Shown here: piece after piece, positions 11,192 through 22,764 of the stretch
Position numbering within the stretch: the first letter of the stretch is position 1
How the letters are laid out: every line of letters starts with the position of its first letter
DNA from: Zygnema cylindricum
Taxonomy: Eukaryota > Streptophyta > Zygnematophyceae > Zygnematales > Zygnemataceae
NCBI GenBank assembly: GCA_037447655.1
Contig: JBBHKE010002445.1
Location: forward strand, 62,001-126,000
Reading direction: 5' to 3'
Length of the DNA: 64,000 nucleotides
Position numbers and translations under genes: made by a program
Notes under the pieces: model-generated
Seen by the model: only the letters and a program-made list of their open reading frames with translations
Databases searched by the model: none
Told to the model about the DNA's origin: nothing

Positions 11192-11935
11192 CCCCCCCCC
11201 TCTCCCTCTTGCCCTCCCACTCCCACTCTCCCTCCCACTTTCTCGCCCTCTCCCTCTCCCTCTCCTCTCCCTCTCCCTCTCCCTCTCCCTCTCCCCCTCT
11301 CCCTCTCCCACTCCCGCTCTCCATCTCCCTCTCCCTCTCCCTCTCCCTCTCCCTCTCCTTCTCCCCTCCCTTTCCCTCTCCCTTTCCCTCTCCCTCTCCC
11401 TCTCCCACTCCCGCTCTCCCTCTCCCTCTACTACTCCCACTCTCACTCTCCCTCTCCCTCCCTCCACCCCTCCCTTTCCCTCTCCCTCTCCCTCTCCCCC
11501 TCTCCCTCTCCCTCTCCCTCTCCCTCTCCCTCTCCCTCCCCCCTCTCCCTCTCCCTCTCCCTCTTCTTCTCCCCTCCCCCTCCCCCTCCCTCTCCCTCTC
11601 CCTCTCCCTCTCCCTCTCCCTCTCCCTCTCCCTCTCCCTCTCCCCCCTCTCCCTCTCCCTCTTCTTCTCCCCTCCCCCTCCCCCTCCCTCTCCCTCTCCC
11701 TCTCCCTCTCCCTCTCCCTCTCCCTCTCCCTCTCCCTCTCCCCCTCTCCCTCTCCCTCTCCCTCTTCTTCTCCCCTCCCCCTCCCCCTCCCTCTCCCTCT
11801 CCCTCTCCCTCTCCCTCTCCCTCTCCCTCTCCCTCTCCCTCTCCCCCTCTCCCTCTCCCTGTCCCTCTTCTTCTCCCCTCCCCCTCCCTCTCCCTCTCCC
11901 TCTCCCTCTCCCTCTCCCTCTCCCTCTCCTTCATC
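10850..11935. repeat. Giant CCCTCT/GAGGGA microsatellite
   Basis: Over 1 kb of almost pure pyrimidine (CTCCCT hexamers with CCCCT and TCTTCT interruptions) including a C-run of about 30 bases near 11158-11188. On the minus strand it would lie in an intron between the candidate exon at 11963-12027 and the terminal exon. Larger blocks of about 100 bases containing CTTCTTCTCCCCTCCCCCTCC recur four times (11560-11900), so there is higher-order repetition. Long ORFs on both strands here are artefacts. Confidence 0.9.
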
Positions 11936-11962
11936 TTTTCCTCCTATCCCTTCCCCCCTTAC

Positions 11963-12027
11963 CTTCGAATTTTGACAGCAATAAGCTCCTCCTCCCTCCC
12001 CTCCTTGCCCCTCCACCAGAGCCGCCA
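11963..12027 (-). CDS. Candidate upstream exon of the coiled-coil protein gene
   Basis: A 65-base block with an ideal T-run acceptor (AG at 12028-12029) and an ideal donor AAG|GTAAGG at its other end. Spliced to 10690 it joins in phase, giving ...AYCCQNSK followed by DAERYRQIR. The intron would be the GAGGGA microsatellite. Earlier exons were not found. Support is from splice-site quality and phase only. Confidence 0.33.
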
Positions 12028-12028
12028 C

Positions 12029-12045
12029 TAAAAAAAAAAAAAAAA

Positions 12046-12089
<44 letters not shown>

Positions 12090-12117
12090 AAAAAAATAAC
12101 AAAAAAAAAAAAAAAAA
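12029..12117. repeat. Poly-A tract (poly-T on minus strand)
   Basis: Nearly uninterrupted A for about 88 bases with a few C and T. It could serve as the polypyrimidine tract of the candidate exon just left of it, or be the tail of an old retroposed copy. Confidence 0.7.
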
Positions 12118-14233
12118 CTGATGTTTGTGGTCGCGGATAGCCTTCAGGACTCCGATCCCAAATTTTTGAAACTTAAACCCTAAAAATTTTAAACTGACCG
12201 TAAATTTTTCAAAAATTGAAGTTTTATCCTCCGGTTTGAAAAAACCCCATTGAAAATTAAATCAGTTCCGGAAAACCCGGGACTAAAAATAAAAAATTCC
12301 CCAAGTCAAAAAAAAAAAATTTGAGATGGAAATTTTTTCCCAGTTTGAAAATAAAAAATACGGTTCGAAAATAAAGTAAACGCCTGGAAACTCTCCAAGG
12401 AGAGCATTCTCGCCTCCCGCCTCTTTATTAGGGGGTGGAGGGATAGCGAGGGAAGACCTGAAAATCGCGGGAACACACTTTTCTTTGTTTTCCCGTGACT
12501 CTGGACCAGTAGTGAAGACCCACCTAGATTTTCGTACAGATTACACGGAAGATGGTCCGTACATCTGTCAGACTCGAACAGCATAAGGGCTAAGCCCTAA
12601 AACTACTTTTCCGTACGGAATGGTACTTGTTGTTACGCGAAACTAATGTGTCCGTACAGGTGGACAAGAAGAGGACGCAGCAATGCGACAAAATGTCCGG
12701 TTTGTGACGTGACAGAAGTGTTTTGCTGCACGTCCGCGAAATTTTGTCGCGGAATGGACTTCGGACAAGAGGTACGTAGCGTTTGTCGTTTTTTAGTAAA
12801 TCCGTAATATACGGAAAGTACAAATTGAATTTACCGCATTCGATAAGGTTTCTGAACAGCTGTTCACGTGTCACGTGACGTGGACATCCGTACATGACGC
12901 TTTACAGTTGTTTGGGATCATGGAACGGAGGGGATGTACGGATGAAGCAGAAAACAATAAAGCAATAAATACAAAAGGACGAGTTGGGGACGGTAGTACG
13001 GAAATTCGTAATCCGCGGTGGATCCTCCTCAGAATCTTGTCGCCTTATCCAGTATTGGATAACAAGATGTACGGAACGTTTTTGCCAGCCAGGTGTACTT
13101 TTTCGAAGTGAACGCACTGACACGTGGAATGCAACGAGGAAAAATTGGGGGAGGCGGCGAAGAACCTGAAAAAAAAATGGACAGGGAATATTTGCATTTC
13201 TGTACGGATGTAGCTGCAGTGCTAGAGCTGCTACAAAAGCGACAAATTTTCACGCGATTCCCGCGTTACTAGACGTTTCCACGAAAACATTATTTGGCGG
13301 GAAGAGACAAAACCTGAACTTTTATCGAACACAGTACCTTACAAATAAATGTTGGGCATGCATGAAACGAAAATCGTGATTGAAAGGTACTTATTTTTTA
13401 CATTTGCGCTACCATTCGATTATTTGAGTCAACTAAACACTATTTAGAGTGACTACCTAGTGACCTATTTTGAATAGGCACAAGATCGGGGAGCCCAATC
13501 CGATACAAAAGAAAATATAATCCACTTTTCCACGTGTCGCAGATATTTCCACGGGACAAATAACATGTGCACAAATTTAGGGTTTTAGGAAAGTGTACAA
13601 TTGAAAACTTTACGTCCTTCCGAGCTCTGGATGGCGGCGCACTTGTGAACATTTGTGAACAGGTGTGAACAGGTCATTTACCATCCTAGATTCCGAGTTG
13701 CCGAGATAGACTTTTTGACTTTTCGGAGGCAGCAAAACGGAACACCAAGAGGCGCGAGGAATCTCGAATGGTCCCTCGAATCAGAATAGCCTCTTGCAAC
13801 GCTGGAAATGTAGTGCCACGTGGCGAGTGCTGGATGGGCGAGCTAGATTTGTGGCGGATATACCTTCCCCAGGTTGCTAAACAAATTCCGAAATCTACAA
13901 AATTTAGAGCCAAAGTCCTTGTCCAGATGCGCCCTAACTATAATCTCGACTTGGGGGAGGTACGGTGGCCGCCTACTGCCACGCGCGTGCACACGTTTAT
14001 GTCGTCTAGCGGCAGGTCTCAAATGTCGAGTAGCAAGACAGCTTGTCCGCGAAGTTGCAGTTTGTCAGACAAAGGAAAGCACTGTAGATGAGGATTGTAA
14101 TACGACAAAATTATGCCACTTTCACACGGTGAGATCTAGTTAAGTCTCGGTCCGTACTCTGACCCGCGAACATTTTTAGTCTTTCGTATCGACCTGGAAT
14201 CGTCAAAATCACTTGTCGATTTCTAAAGGAGGC
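12118..14233. other. Spacer without recognisable gene
   Basis: Short ORFs on both strands (for example 12590-12895 minus, 12875-13111 plus, 13768-14091 plus) show no motif, no family resemblance and no continuity, and they overlap one another. Base composition is more GC-balanced than elsewhere and CGTACGG-type words are common. This may be old repeat DNA or contain exons I cannot see. Confidence 0.5.
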
Positions 14234-14242
14234 AGTCTCGAT

Positions 14243-14547
14243 CATGGTTCAAAAGTAGGCGTTTTTATGGTAGGCCTTTGGTCGGCGCCTTTATCGTAAG
14301 TTGTGTTATGGGCTTTTCATGTGATCTTCTTAGATCGCTACTTTTATCAGCGACCGTCCGATCGCCCGAATCTGACGGTGTAAACAAAATTTTTTGGTCC
14401 GAACGTTTTAATTGGTCCAATATTTGGTCCGAATGTTTATATTGGTCCGAATAGGTCCGAATACAATATGGGTCTTAAGGCCATATTGTATGTTTTGCAT
14501 ACAATAGGCATATTGTATGGGCCTACTTTCACCTACTTTTGAACTAT
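14243..14547. mobile_element. Foldback MITE, Mutator-like, copy A
   Basis: 305-base element with inverted ends CATGGTTCAAAAGTAGG and CCTACTTTTGAACTAT. The flanks AGTCTCGAT (14234-14242) and GGTCTCGAT (14548-14556) are a 9-base duplication with one mismatch. The interior contains nested palindromes around ACAATATGG/CCATATTGT. A second copy lies at 21917-22222 in the other orientation. The 9-base duplication fits Mutator-type transposition. Confidence 0.8.
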
Positions 14548-14556
14548 GGTCTCGAT

Positions 14557-16147
14557 CTTTGGCGATATGGAGATTCAGTAACATATCGGCGATATGGACG
14601 TGTAGTTATTTTCCGTAATCGTTTGAAGTACAGATCGAAACTTTAAAACGAAAAAGATCCGACAGTAATAGGACAAAAAAGATGAACTGGAGTATTGCAC
14701 CAAAACTTCGAACATGATGACATCATAGGGGAGTGGTGACGTTGGAAAACTACGCACTATTGCGAACTATACTGTAGTAATTGATATTGGGACGCGCATC
14801 CCAACATTTAACAAACGCCCGACTGCTTACGTCAGAACTGAAGATCGCAAAGATGTATCGGTATTGCATATCGGAATCGGCCAATGCGCTCGGTTTTGTT
14901 TCCATCTGGTAATGATGATCGTACGAAGAACTCGTATTGTGCACAAATAAAATCGTATCATACAGAGATACAGTACAATAATCTGAACTAATTCGAAAGG
15001 TTCGAACTCTAATGCAATGTAATGTAATGTACCATAAGGGTACACTACACTATTTGCATTTTCCTACGTGTTTCCCTCATTTATCATTTAAAAGCCGAAA
15101 ACTCGAACAATGGAAATCTTTGGCAATGGGCAACAATGGCAACACAACTCTGTTTCCTTGTCCCAACGGATTTGTTCGCACGTGTCATATGAACGAGACA
15201 ACGAGTGATGTTCATTTGGCCACTGGTCGTACCGCTTCGTATGACGCTCGGATGACATGAGCGCCTATCGCGGCGATAGACTCGTGTCGTACGGTATGAA
15301 TGCCGCACACGCTCGCGCACGTGTGAAAATGTCGCCAAGCGGAAAGCATACGTCGCGTGTACGGTACTGTAGTGCACTGTACGCGTCAGCGTGCACTCGC
15401 TTGCACTTGCCGGTGTAGCTGTCAGTGCAGCGTACTCATTAATAGCGCGCACGTGATCGTACGAATAGCCGTACACTGTATGCCGCGTCTCGCGTATAAC
15501 CATCCTCACGAGGCACAGGACTCGCGTTGACACGTAATGACACAAGTGGCTTGCATGACTGCCAAAACCTATTAAAAATTTAAAATGCAGCACTGATCGT
15601 ACATAGTCCGTTTCACTACGCACATATGTTACCTGCCAGCAAAACCGTGATAAATGACGGAAGTCCCCATTACCGTTAGAAAATATACCCATTCCTCTCA
15701 CTTACCTCTCCGGCTCTCTCCTTACTCTCTCCTTTAGAAAATCCACCTTCGCATGAATAGAGAAAAAGAGAATACCTTTACAAAAAAAATATTTTGGGGG
15801 GATCTCTCCTCTCGAATTGTGAGGGAGAAAGCAATTGAAAATATCTTACTCGTTAGTCTATCATTTCTTCCTCCTTTCAAACTTGGATGCATCACGAACT
15901 TGCTAGGCCATAACGTCCAGAGTTTAATGGTTGATGGTGACATAAGCATATCTCCATGTACATTCGGTTACTAAGAGTTTTGTTTGACCTCGTAAAGGAC
16001 CCATTTACAAGACATTATCTTTGGTAACCACGACCTTTCCAAGTATATTAGGTTTTCAATGGTACGTCCGATTTCATTTTCTTACTCTTGTGATATATGC
16101 GACCAACTTTCAACTTCCAAGGTTTTATTTTTTAATCAACCTACATG
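14557..16147. other. Spacer without recognisable gene
   Basis: No convincing coding region. The 205-codon minus ORF at 15084-15701 is a chance opening in a CG-richer segment (about 15170-15520) full of GTACGGTACTGTAGTGC-like short palindromes. A CT-rich stretch lies near 15695-15735. Nothing else supported. Confidence 0.5.
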
Positions 16148-17610
16148 GGACACATTTTTATTTGTAAAGTAAGCTCGTAAAGTAATTTGTTAAAAAAAAA
16201 TCATTGTATTTAATGCCCTTGCCCGCTAAGTTGTTATTTCATAACCCTTACCAATGTTAGTATTCAAAAAAACAGGGGCGCCAAACACAAACTTTAGAAA
16301 GTTGCACTGCTTATCGTCGTGCACCTTATACCTATCTAAGCCTCTTACAAATAAATGTTTGTATGATGGATGGCTCTAGCGAAAAAAGTTTAGCCTTCCC
16401 TTACCACCATTTACTATTTACAACATTCGTAAACGGTCTTATTAACGACAACTATACATTTTTTCAAATGAAATCATAGCTAATGGTTGAACATCATCGC
16501 TTAGTCTTTTAAAGACCTTATAAATTGTTGTAACTATTTACCATCAAGCATAATAATATCATTATGTTTTATTTGTTTGTTTCTCGATGAAAAGTATTAG
16601 AAAATGTTTTATATGCACTAAGACCCATGTAAATTTTGTACTAAAAAGCATCGGTGAATTGTGCATTCATGTCGATTATATATTGTTCCTCCAAGCCATG
16701 TTGTTTTCACCCGTGGAGCTAATGTAGTTATTTTGCCTTTCCAACACTTACATCATATTTATTATCTTCGCTAAATAATCCACAAATACGAGATAAGAGT
16801 GTATATGTATCCCGTCACATGCAATTGGCATGATGAAAGTTTACTCACATCGGACAACCGTCAACTCCCTCATCTCCTTCATCTCTAAATTAAGTCACAA
16901 TTTGGATTTTACTGTGTTGGTAGGTTTACTACGCTAGCAAATAATAAAAGACGAACACAACTTTTGACACAATGGTAGCCATAACCAAGTAACCCGTATT
17001 TATAAAAGTTGGCTTGTTTTTTTTCCACACCACAAGACGTTACATTTGTACATGGATTCAAACACGGGTTTGAGTGGCTGATCCAAAATAAACGAATTTT
17101 AAAGTTTCGAACCGAACCATACAAATTTAAAAAGTTCATGAATCACGGAAACAAAGCTACCGAAAACTTCAAATCGGTATGAAAGGGCTTGGTACGAAAT
17201 CGTGCATCACCTTATTATAAGTCATATGATAAAAAATGGGATAAAAACATTAACTAAAACGTACTTTTGCCTTTTTTTGGTTAGTATCATTATCGAATCG
17301 CACACTGGAATATTGTGAATATGCCTCCATGTCGATATTTTATTGCTATACAGATCAGAGGTCGCAAACGGTCAACCGAAACCGTGACCGACCGTTAACC
17401 GACCGCCCGCAACGGATCCGGAACGGATTCGGTTGCCAAATTTTGAGGGTCGGGCGATTGCGGTCGGTTGATTCACAAAAAAAAAACGGTCGGTTACGAT
17501 CAGTCAACCAAAAAAACCCAAAAAAATGAAATTTTTGTAATGTCCATACAATCCAACATTATTGTAATTTGTACTCTTTGGTATCGTAGAAGTACGTGAC
17601 ATGAAGATTA

Positions 17611-18362
17611 GCGTCGCAAATCTGACACGGTAGTAACACTATTCATTTCGCAAATATTAGGGAACGCGACAAAGCGTCGCAAATTTGACATGGTAGTATC
17701 ACTATTCATTTCACAAATCTTAGGGAATGCGACAAAGCGTCGCATATCTGACACGGTACACCGCGCATCGTAATTAGAGTAATGAAAAAATTAGAGTAAA
17801 AAAAGAGAAAAAAATAATTAGAGTAATTTACTCTAATTCATGTGATAGAACTGTTTCAGAAAGGAATTTACTCTAATTTATGCGGTGTACTCTAATTTGG
17901 CAAGTTAATATCCTCTACTGTAAATAAGGTATTTGTACGGAATCTGACAAGGCGTACAGTTTATCGTCATTATGACGTTTGCACTACGCGGATTGTTAAA
18001 ACACAGTTACATGATAATGGCTTGCATTAAATCATTATTTGTATTTTTTTTATTTATAAAAGTACAATTTTGCACGGACGGACGTCATCCGTACTCCACA
18101 CTATTTAAAACGAATATATATTGGAATTAAAAACGCTAATTAAACCTTACCTTAAATAGTATAATGAAAAAATTAGAATAATTTACTCTATTTGATGTGA
18201 TAGAGTCGAAATTTCGAGCGACCGAATTAGAGTAATTTACTCTAATTACGATTCGGGGTGTAGTACACTATTCATTTCGCAAATCTTAGGGAACGCGACA
18301 AAGCGTCGCAAAAGACACGTTAGTAAACACTATTCATTTCACAAATCTAAGGGAACGCGACA
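17611..18362. repeat. 63-bp tandem repeat inside the hAT element, split by a MITE
   Basis: Units start GCGTCGCAAATCTGACACGG at 17611, 17674 and 17737. The third unit is cut at 17758 by the MITE and resumes at 18261; a fourth follows near 18303. Uninterrupted units read GACACGGTAGTAACACT, which fixes the MITE target as the TA in that word. Confidence 0.85.
17759..18260. mobile_element. TA-flanked MITE, CACCG family, nested in hAT
   Basis: Ends CACCGCGCATCGTAATTAGAGTAA and TTACTCTAATTACGATTCGGGGTG, flanked by TA at 17757-17758 and 18261-18262. The host 63-base repeat gives a direct empty site. About 500 bases, no coding capacity. Confidence 0.92.
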
Positions 18363-19453
18363 AATAGTATTTTTTGGCTTATTCATACGTTGTACATTAG
18401 TTAATTTTGTACTTTTTTGGTGACGGGGGGGCACGGTTAGTAGCGAGAAATCGAGTTTCGGTTAACTATTATTTTCGTAAACGCCGGTCGGTTAACTGTT
18501 AACAATTTTGGAGCGTGACATAACCCGGTCGGGCGTCGGTTACTCAGATTTGAAAAAAAAGAAACGGTCGGTTTCGGTTATGTATAATTTTGACTTTTGC
18601 GACCTCTGATACAGATTCCACGCCTGGCCATATTGTTGGCATATCGTTACGATACGCGATACTATTTCCGTGTCCAGTTTTCCAAATTAGTCAGTACGGC
18701 ATCCCTTCGCGGCTGAGATCGACGGTGGTCCTTTTAGCTGCGACTCTCGTAGATTTACTCAAAGGTAGGACGTGTCTAGATTTACCGTACTGTCCACCCT
18801 CTCAGACTTAATTTTGGTTCAATAATATTATCAAGTTGATTAATCTTATATTTGTATGGGATTGGAACACGTGTCGTCAATTGTTTCAAAATATATGAAC
18901 AGTGTGAAAATCAAAAAGAAAATAATGAGATTCTGATGTATATTCCAGCCACTTAAATTTTTACGTACCTTATTATTGTCAGTTCGTACGGGCGGACATT
19001 GAGTACAGTACCGTACTGTAGCTTTGCTTGTCCGTATTAAATCGATAATTTGTGAAACGATGGTCAGCTTGCTCCGGCAGTTACACGTCAGGAGAGTCAA
19101 ATATTTGAGCAGTCAAACGGTCCTTCGGGCGTGTTATAAGATCTTACACGTGCGTTGACCTTGGAATTACATTCGATTATATTTTCTGGCAAGTACAGTA
19201 ATATTTAGCTGTCAGCTCCACCGGATGTCGCCTAGAATCCGGATCAAATCTATCGCCAACTCGAGTTGTGGTTCGGAGGTTTATCGCAAACGAAGCCCAC
19301 TTGTACAGATATAGAGCAACACGACAAAACCATGAATGACAAACAAAAATATTACGGAAGAACACGACAAAGAACATTTCGACTATCCCAAATAGTCGGA
19401 AATGTACGGTTGTTACACCGCGCATCGTTATTAGCGATAAATACAGTACAGTA

Positions 19454-19669
19454 CACCGTGTATCGGAATGAGTGGTTATATTTGTTCGCCACCTAAAACA
19501 TCTTTTCTCCGTACACACTTGTCGGATTTTAAATTTGAGACCGCCAATCGGAAGCTGAGAATTTTACCTTTCAATCGCAACCGTTAGATCAACAATCCGA
19601 CAAGTGTGTACGGAGAAAAGATGTTTCAAGAGATGCAAAAAACATAAACACTAATAGCGATTCACGGTG
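19454..19669. mobile_element. TA-flanked MITE, CACCG family
   Basis: Ends CACCGTGTATCGGAATGAG and CTAATAGCGATTCACGGTG with TA at 19452-19453 and 19670-19671. The interior carries the subfamily palindrome TTTTCTCCGTACACACTTGTCGG and its complement. The same insertion is present in segment B at 35634-35849, so it predates the duplication. Confidence 0.85.
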
Positions 19670-20526
19670 TAGCGTGCTAACACTATTTTATAATTATTGA
19701 CAACAAATGTCGTGACTGACCGTGTGATATTAACTGTAAACACTATATCCAGTGTCCCCTCATTAACAACATATTATAGTGTTCCCATGGTATAATCTGC
19801 CAGTACAGCGTTTACAAGAGTTTTAGGCTTTTAGCAATACTGACCTACGGCTTTGTGGGCAGATCTTCCAGTCCGTACGGAATTTGGGCATTTTCACGTA
19901 CGGCTAAACTGGAAACTGTAAGATTCATTCACAAATCAGCCGTACAGGGAAAATTAGCTGTACGGTTATTTTAACAATATAAGTATTTTTTACTTACCCC
20001 GTCGGATAGAGTCTTTAAATCAAAATGACAGGTGTCCGGAACCTTTCATTTGTCGTCACCCAGCTTCGTCGTCCTCTCTTTTTTTCGCCTCACTTCTCAT
20101 TTCTTCCTTTCTATTTTTATTTTTCCTAATCCACATTAATCTGGAATGTGTGATTAAACAAAGCGATTCTGGTACGGAAAGCCGCCGATTTGAAAATAAT
20201 ATCTTTTGAGTATATGTACGGCCGATTTATTAGGATCGAAGGTGAAAAATGGAAAAAAAGTCAAAAACGGTTCCAGGAATCCACGGGGGGAAAAGTTCTG
20301 TACTTTTACGAAGTTTCTTTGTAGCTTCCTTTCACTCTGTTTAGTACGAAGACTGTTTTAGTGTCCTTATAAATGACGTGGAGTATTATCGACCGCAAAA
20401 AGACAGAGCGGTAAGAAAAGAATTATTACGCTTACCGATACTTTGTGTTAAGTGGGCAAAACAAGCCGTACAGAAAAAGTGTTGATCACGGGAAGTGCCA
20501 TTTATGTTGTACAGGACAGTACAGTA

Positions 20527-20737
20527 CACCTTGTATTGTTATTAGTGATGATGTTTTTTTCACCAGTTAAAATATATTGTGTCCGTACACATTTGTCCGA
20601 TCTGAGTTTGAGATCGCCAATCGGAAGCTGAAAATCTTACGTTTCAATCCCAACTGTCAGATCCACAATCCGACAAGTTTGTACGGAGAAAATATGTTTT
20701 ATGAGAAAAAAAATGATCAGTAATATGATTCACTGTG
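20527..20737. mobile_element. TA-flanked MITE, CACCG family
   Basis: Ends CACCTTGTATTGTTATTAGTG and a degenerate CATAGTTCACTGTG-like end, with TA at 20525-20526 and 20738-20739. It has the internal GTCCGTACACATTTGTCCG palindrome of the same subfamily as the copy at 19454-19669. Confidence 0.75.
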
Positions 20738-20760
20738 TACTGTACTCCAGTACTGAACTG

Positions 20761-20975
20761 TACCGCCAATCGCTATTAGCGTAACGCTAATTCGGTCCCG
20801 CATTTTTTTTCTCAAATTCTCAAATATAATTATTCATACTATTTGAAAAAAACCCTAATTCCTAAATAGGGTAAATGATTTTTTTGAAAAATTTCAAATT
20901 TCCAACTAGCGTTGATAACGGTAATTATTATTATACGCTAAAAAAACTTATACGCTAATAGCGATTCACGGTGTA
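20761..20975. mobile_element. TA-flanked MITE, CACCG family
   Basis: Left end TACCGCCAATCGCTATTAGCG (two bases short) and right end CGCTAATAGCGATTCACGGTGTA. A-T-rich interior with AAATAGGGTAAATGA-like words shared with the copy at 36767-36974. Confidence 0.75.
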
Positions 20976-21916
20976 CTGTACTAATGTACTTATTGGCACC
21001 TGTCGGCCCGTTTGGTTTGCTGTCGGTGCCGTTTCATTTTGGGCGTCAACAAACCAAACCGTTACTAAACTGTATTTGGAAATCTTATACCATACTAAAT
21101 CGCACAATTATAGCGTATTATATCCGTGAAACAGCTACACCATTAATAGTCCTAAATAAGTACATATCATTGAACAATCCTAAGAAAACGTCATCAACCC
21201 TCCCCCAATTCTGTATCACTCCCATTCGGTGCCGCGTGCTACAGCACCTGATTGGTCGTATTAAAATTTGGAATAAGCGTCGATTCGTGCGTACTTTTCA
21301 GCTAAAATTTGGTGAACTGAACTGTAAGCAGTTACGTGGCTTTCGCCCATGGACCGTACTTTATCGACGGAACTGGGTTGATGGAAGTACACCCTCATAG
21401 CGATGGTGTACTGTACGGGTTTCATTGTACCTTTTAGGGAAGTCATTTGTCTTTCTCAACGGGCGTATCAGCTGGCATTTAGACTTTCCGTACAGACGAT
21501 AAGCATGAAAGGTACAGATGGCTCGAAAAAGGTCGGCATATGTTGGCGTCTAACGGAATGTACATCCAAAAAATGTTGAGAAGCCGATCCTACGTGTCAA
21601 ATCGAGCAGCTTTTAATAATGTCACGAAGAAAATTTCGTACGCATGGAGTGTCTGTTGTACTATAAAGTACGATCTCAAGATCCTGAAATGGTTCAACGG
21701 CAAACGGTTTGCAGGACAAGGGAGTATAGTACGATGCTGTTTTTAGTATGCGCTGTACGAAAATCTCCTAAAAAGCAATTTCGTGCGCCTGCTTGCCCGC
21801 AGACGCACTGTATTCTACACGATTTCTAGTCTAAAGTCGGCATCGCACGAAATTCTCGTGAATAGTACACCTTGAATCGTTATTAGCGTATAGAAATTAT
21901 TAGTGTGAATAAAGAA

Positions 21917-22222
21917 CATAGTTCAAAAGTAGGTGAAAGTAGGCCCATACAATATGCCTATTGTATGCAAAACATACAATATGACCTTAAGACCCATGTT
22001 ATATTCGGACCTATTCAGACCAATTAAAACATTCGGACCAAAAATTGGACCAATTAAAACATTCAGACCAAAAAAATAAAAATTACACCGTCAGATTCAG
22101 ACGATCGGACCGTCGCTGATAAAAGTAGCGATCTAAGAAGGTCACATGAAAAGCCTATAGCACAACTTACGATAAAGGCGCCGACCAAAAGCCTACCATA
22201 AAAACGCCTACTTTTGAACTAT
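21917..22222. mobile_element. Foldback MITE, Mutator-like, copy B
   Basis: Ends CATAGTTCAAAAGTAGG and CCTACTTTTGAACTAT, flanked by a perfect 9-base duplication AATAAAGAA (21908-21916 and 22223-22231). It matches copy A (14243-14547) in reverse orientation along its length. Confidence 0.88.
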
Positions 22223-22296
22223 AATAAAGAATTAGTGTCATTTACGCTGAATTGTGTATCAATCCCATTATCAAAAAAATGTTTAATTGTAATTTC

Positions 22297-22756
22297 TAGT
22301 GTTGTGTATCGGTAAGGATTTGTCGATAACCGATATGGGCCGTTTTTCGAGTAGCCGATAATCGATATATCGGTACGGAGATATAAGTACAAACCGTATT
22401 GGTAAACGTACGGCCAGTTCACTCAACTGTACGTGTTATTCCCCCGACGCGCCCTACTCACAACCCCTATCTACTGAGGTGCCTACCAATCAGATCATTT
22501 GTACAAGCCGAAAGTACAATAGCCGGCATAAGATATGTACGACTTTAGTACGGCTCCAGTTAAAACAATGTACCTTTCACATCCTACGCCATTGCTTTGT
22601 CCCTTTTTTCCTTGGGATCCATTGGAAACCTGCCACGTGTACTCCGAACAGAAAGTACAGAAAGTTCAAATATATCGGTAACTCTGACCGTGCGATAACC
22701 GATAACTATCGGTATCGGTGTTATCGCGATAAATTTGTTACCGATACACAACACTA
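22297..22756. mobile_element. Non-autonomous hAT MITE
   Basis: Inverted ends TAGTGTTGTGTATCGGTAA and TTACCGATACACAACACTA, flanked by a perfect 8-base duplication GTAATTTC (22289-22296 and 22757-22764). The interior contains further CGATAACCGATA palindromes. A related left end, TAGTGTTGGGTATCG, occurs at 46243. Confidence 0.9.
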
Positions 22757-22764
22757 GTAATTTC

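Larger units (their letters stand above)
17356..18608. mobile_element. Non-autonomous hAT element
   Basis: Perfect terminal inverted repeats CAGAGGTCGCAAA and TTTGCGACCTCTG, the CAG...CTG start typical of hAT elements. Flanking 8-base target duplication ATACAGAT at 17348-17355 and 18609-18616. The paralogous segment near 26365 lacks the insert. Subterminal regions are rich in CGGTCGGTT repeats and the interior holds a 63-base tandem repeat plus a nested MITE. No transposase is encoded. Confidence 0.92.
16148..18790. repeat. Duplicated repeat segment C (copy of 24190-26580)
   Basis: From ACACATTTTTATTTGTAAAG onward this segment matches 24190-26580 at high but imperfect similarity, ending at CCACCCTCTCAGACTTA. 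The match is broken here by the hAT element at 17356-18608 and in the other copy by a solo LTR at 25073-26212. Each copy therefore supplies the empty site of the other insertion. No coding sequence recognised. Confidence 0.8.
18800..21840. repeat. Duplicated repeat segment A (copy of 34285-37470 and 46098-48420)
   Basis: Begins in AATTTTGGTTCAATAATATTATCAAG and matches segment B through TCCGGATCAAATCTATC, CACTATATCCAGTGTCCC, ATGACGTGGAGTATT and GTTTCATTTTGGGCGTCAAC, up to about 21300. The two copies differ mainly in which MITEs, Mutator-like and hAT elements are inserted. No coding region recognised; the minus ORF at 19177-19518 has no features. Confidence 0.75.

Noticed and set aside
10027-12099. 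690-codon plus-strand ORF, and long minus-strand ORFs over the same region
   Set aside because: The 5' third is antisense to the coiled-coil protein and the rest is CTCCCT microsatellite read as Ser/Pro/Leu or Arg/Glu/Gly; period-six repeats keep all frames open by chance.
15084-15701. 205-codon minus ORF in the spacer
   Set aside because: No motif, no neighbouring exon signals, and composition follows the local short palindromes; treated as chance.
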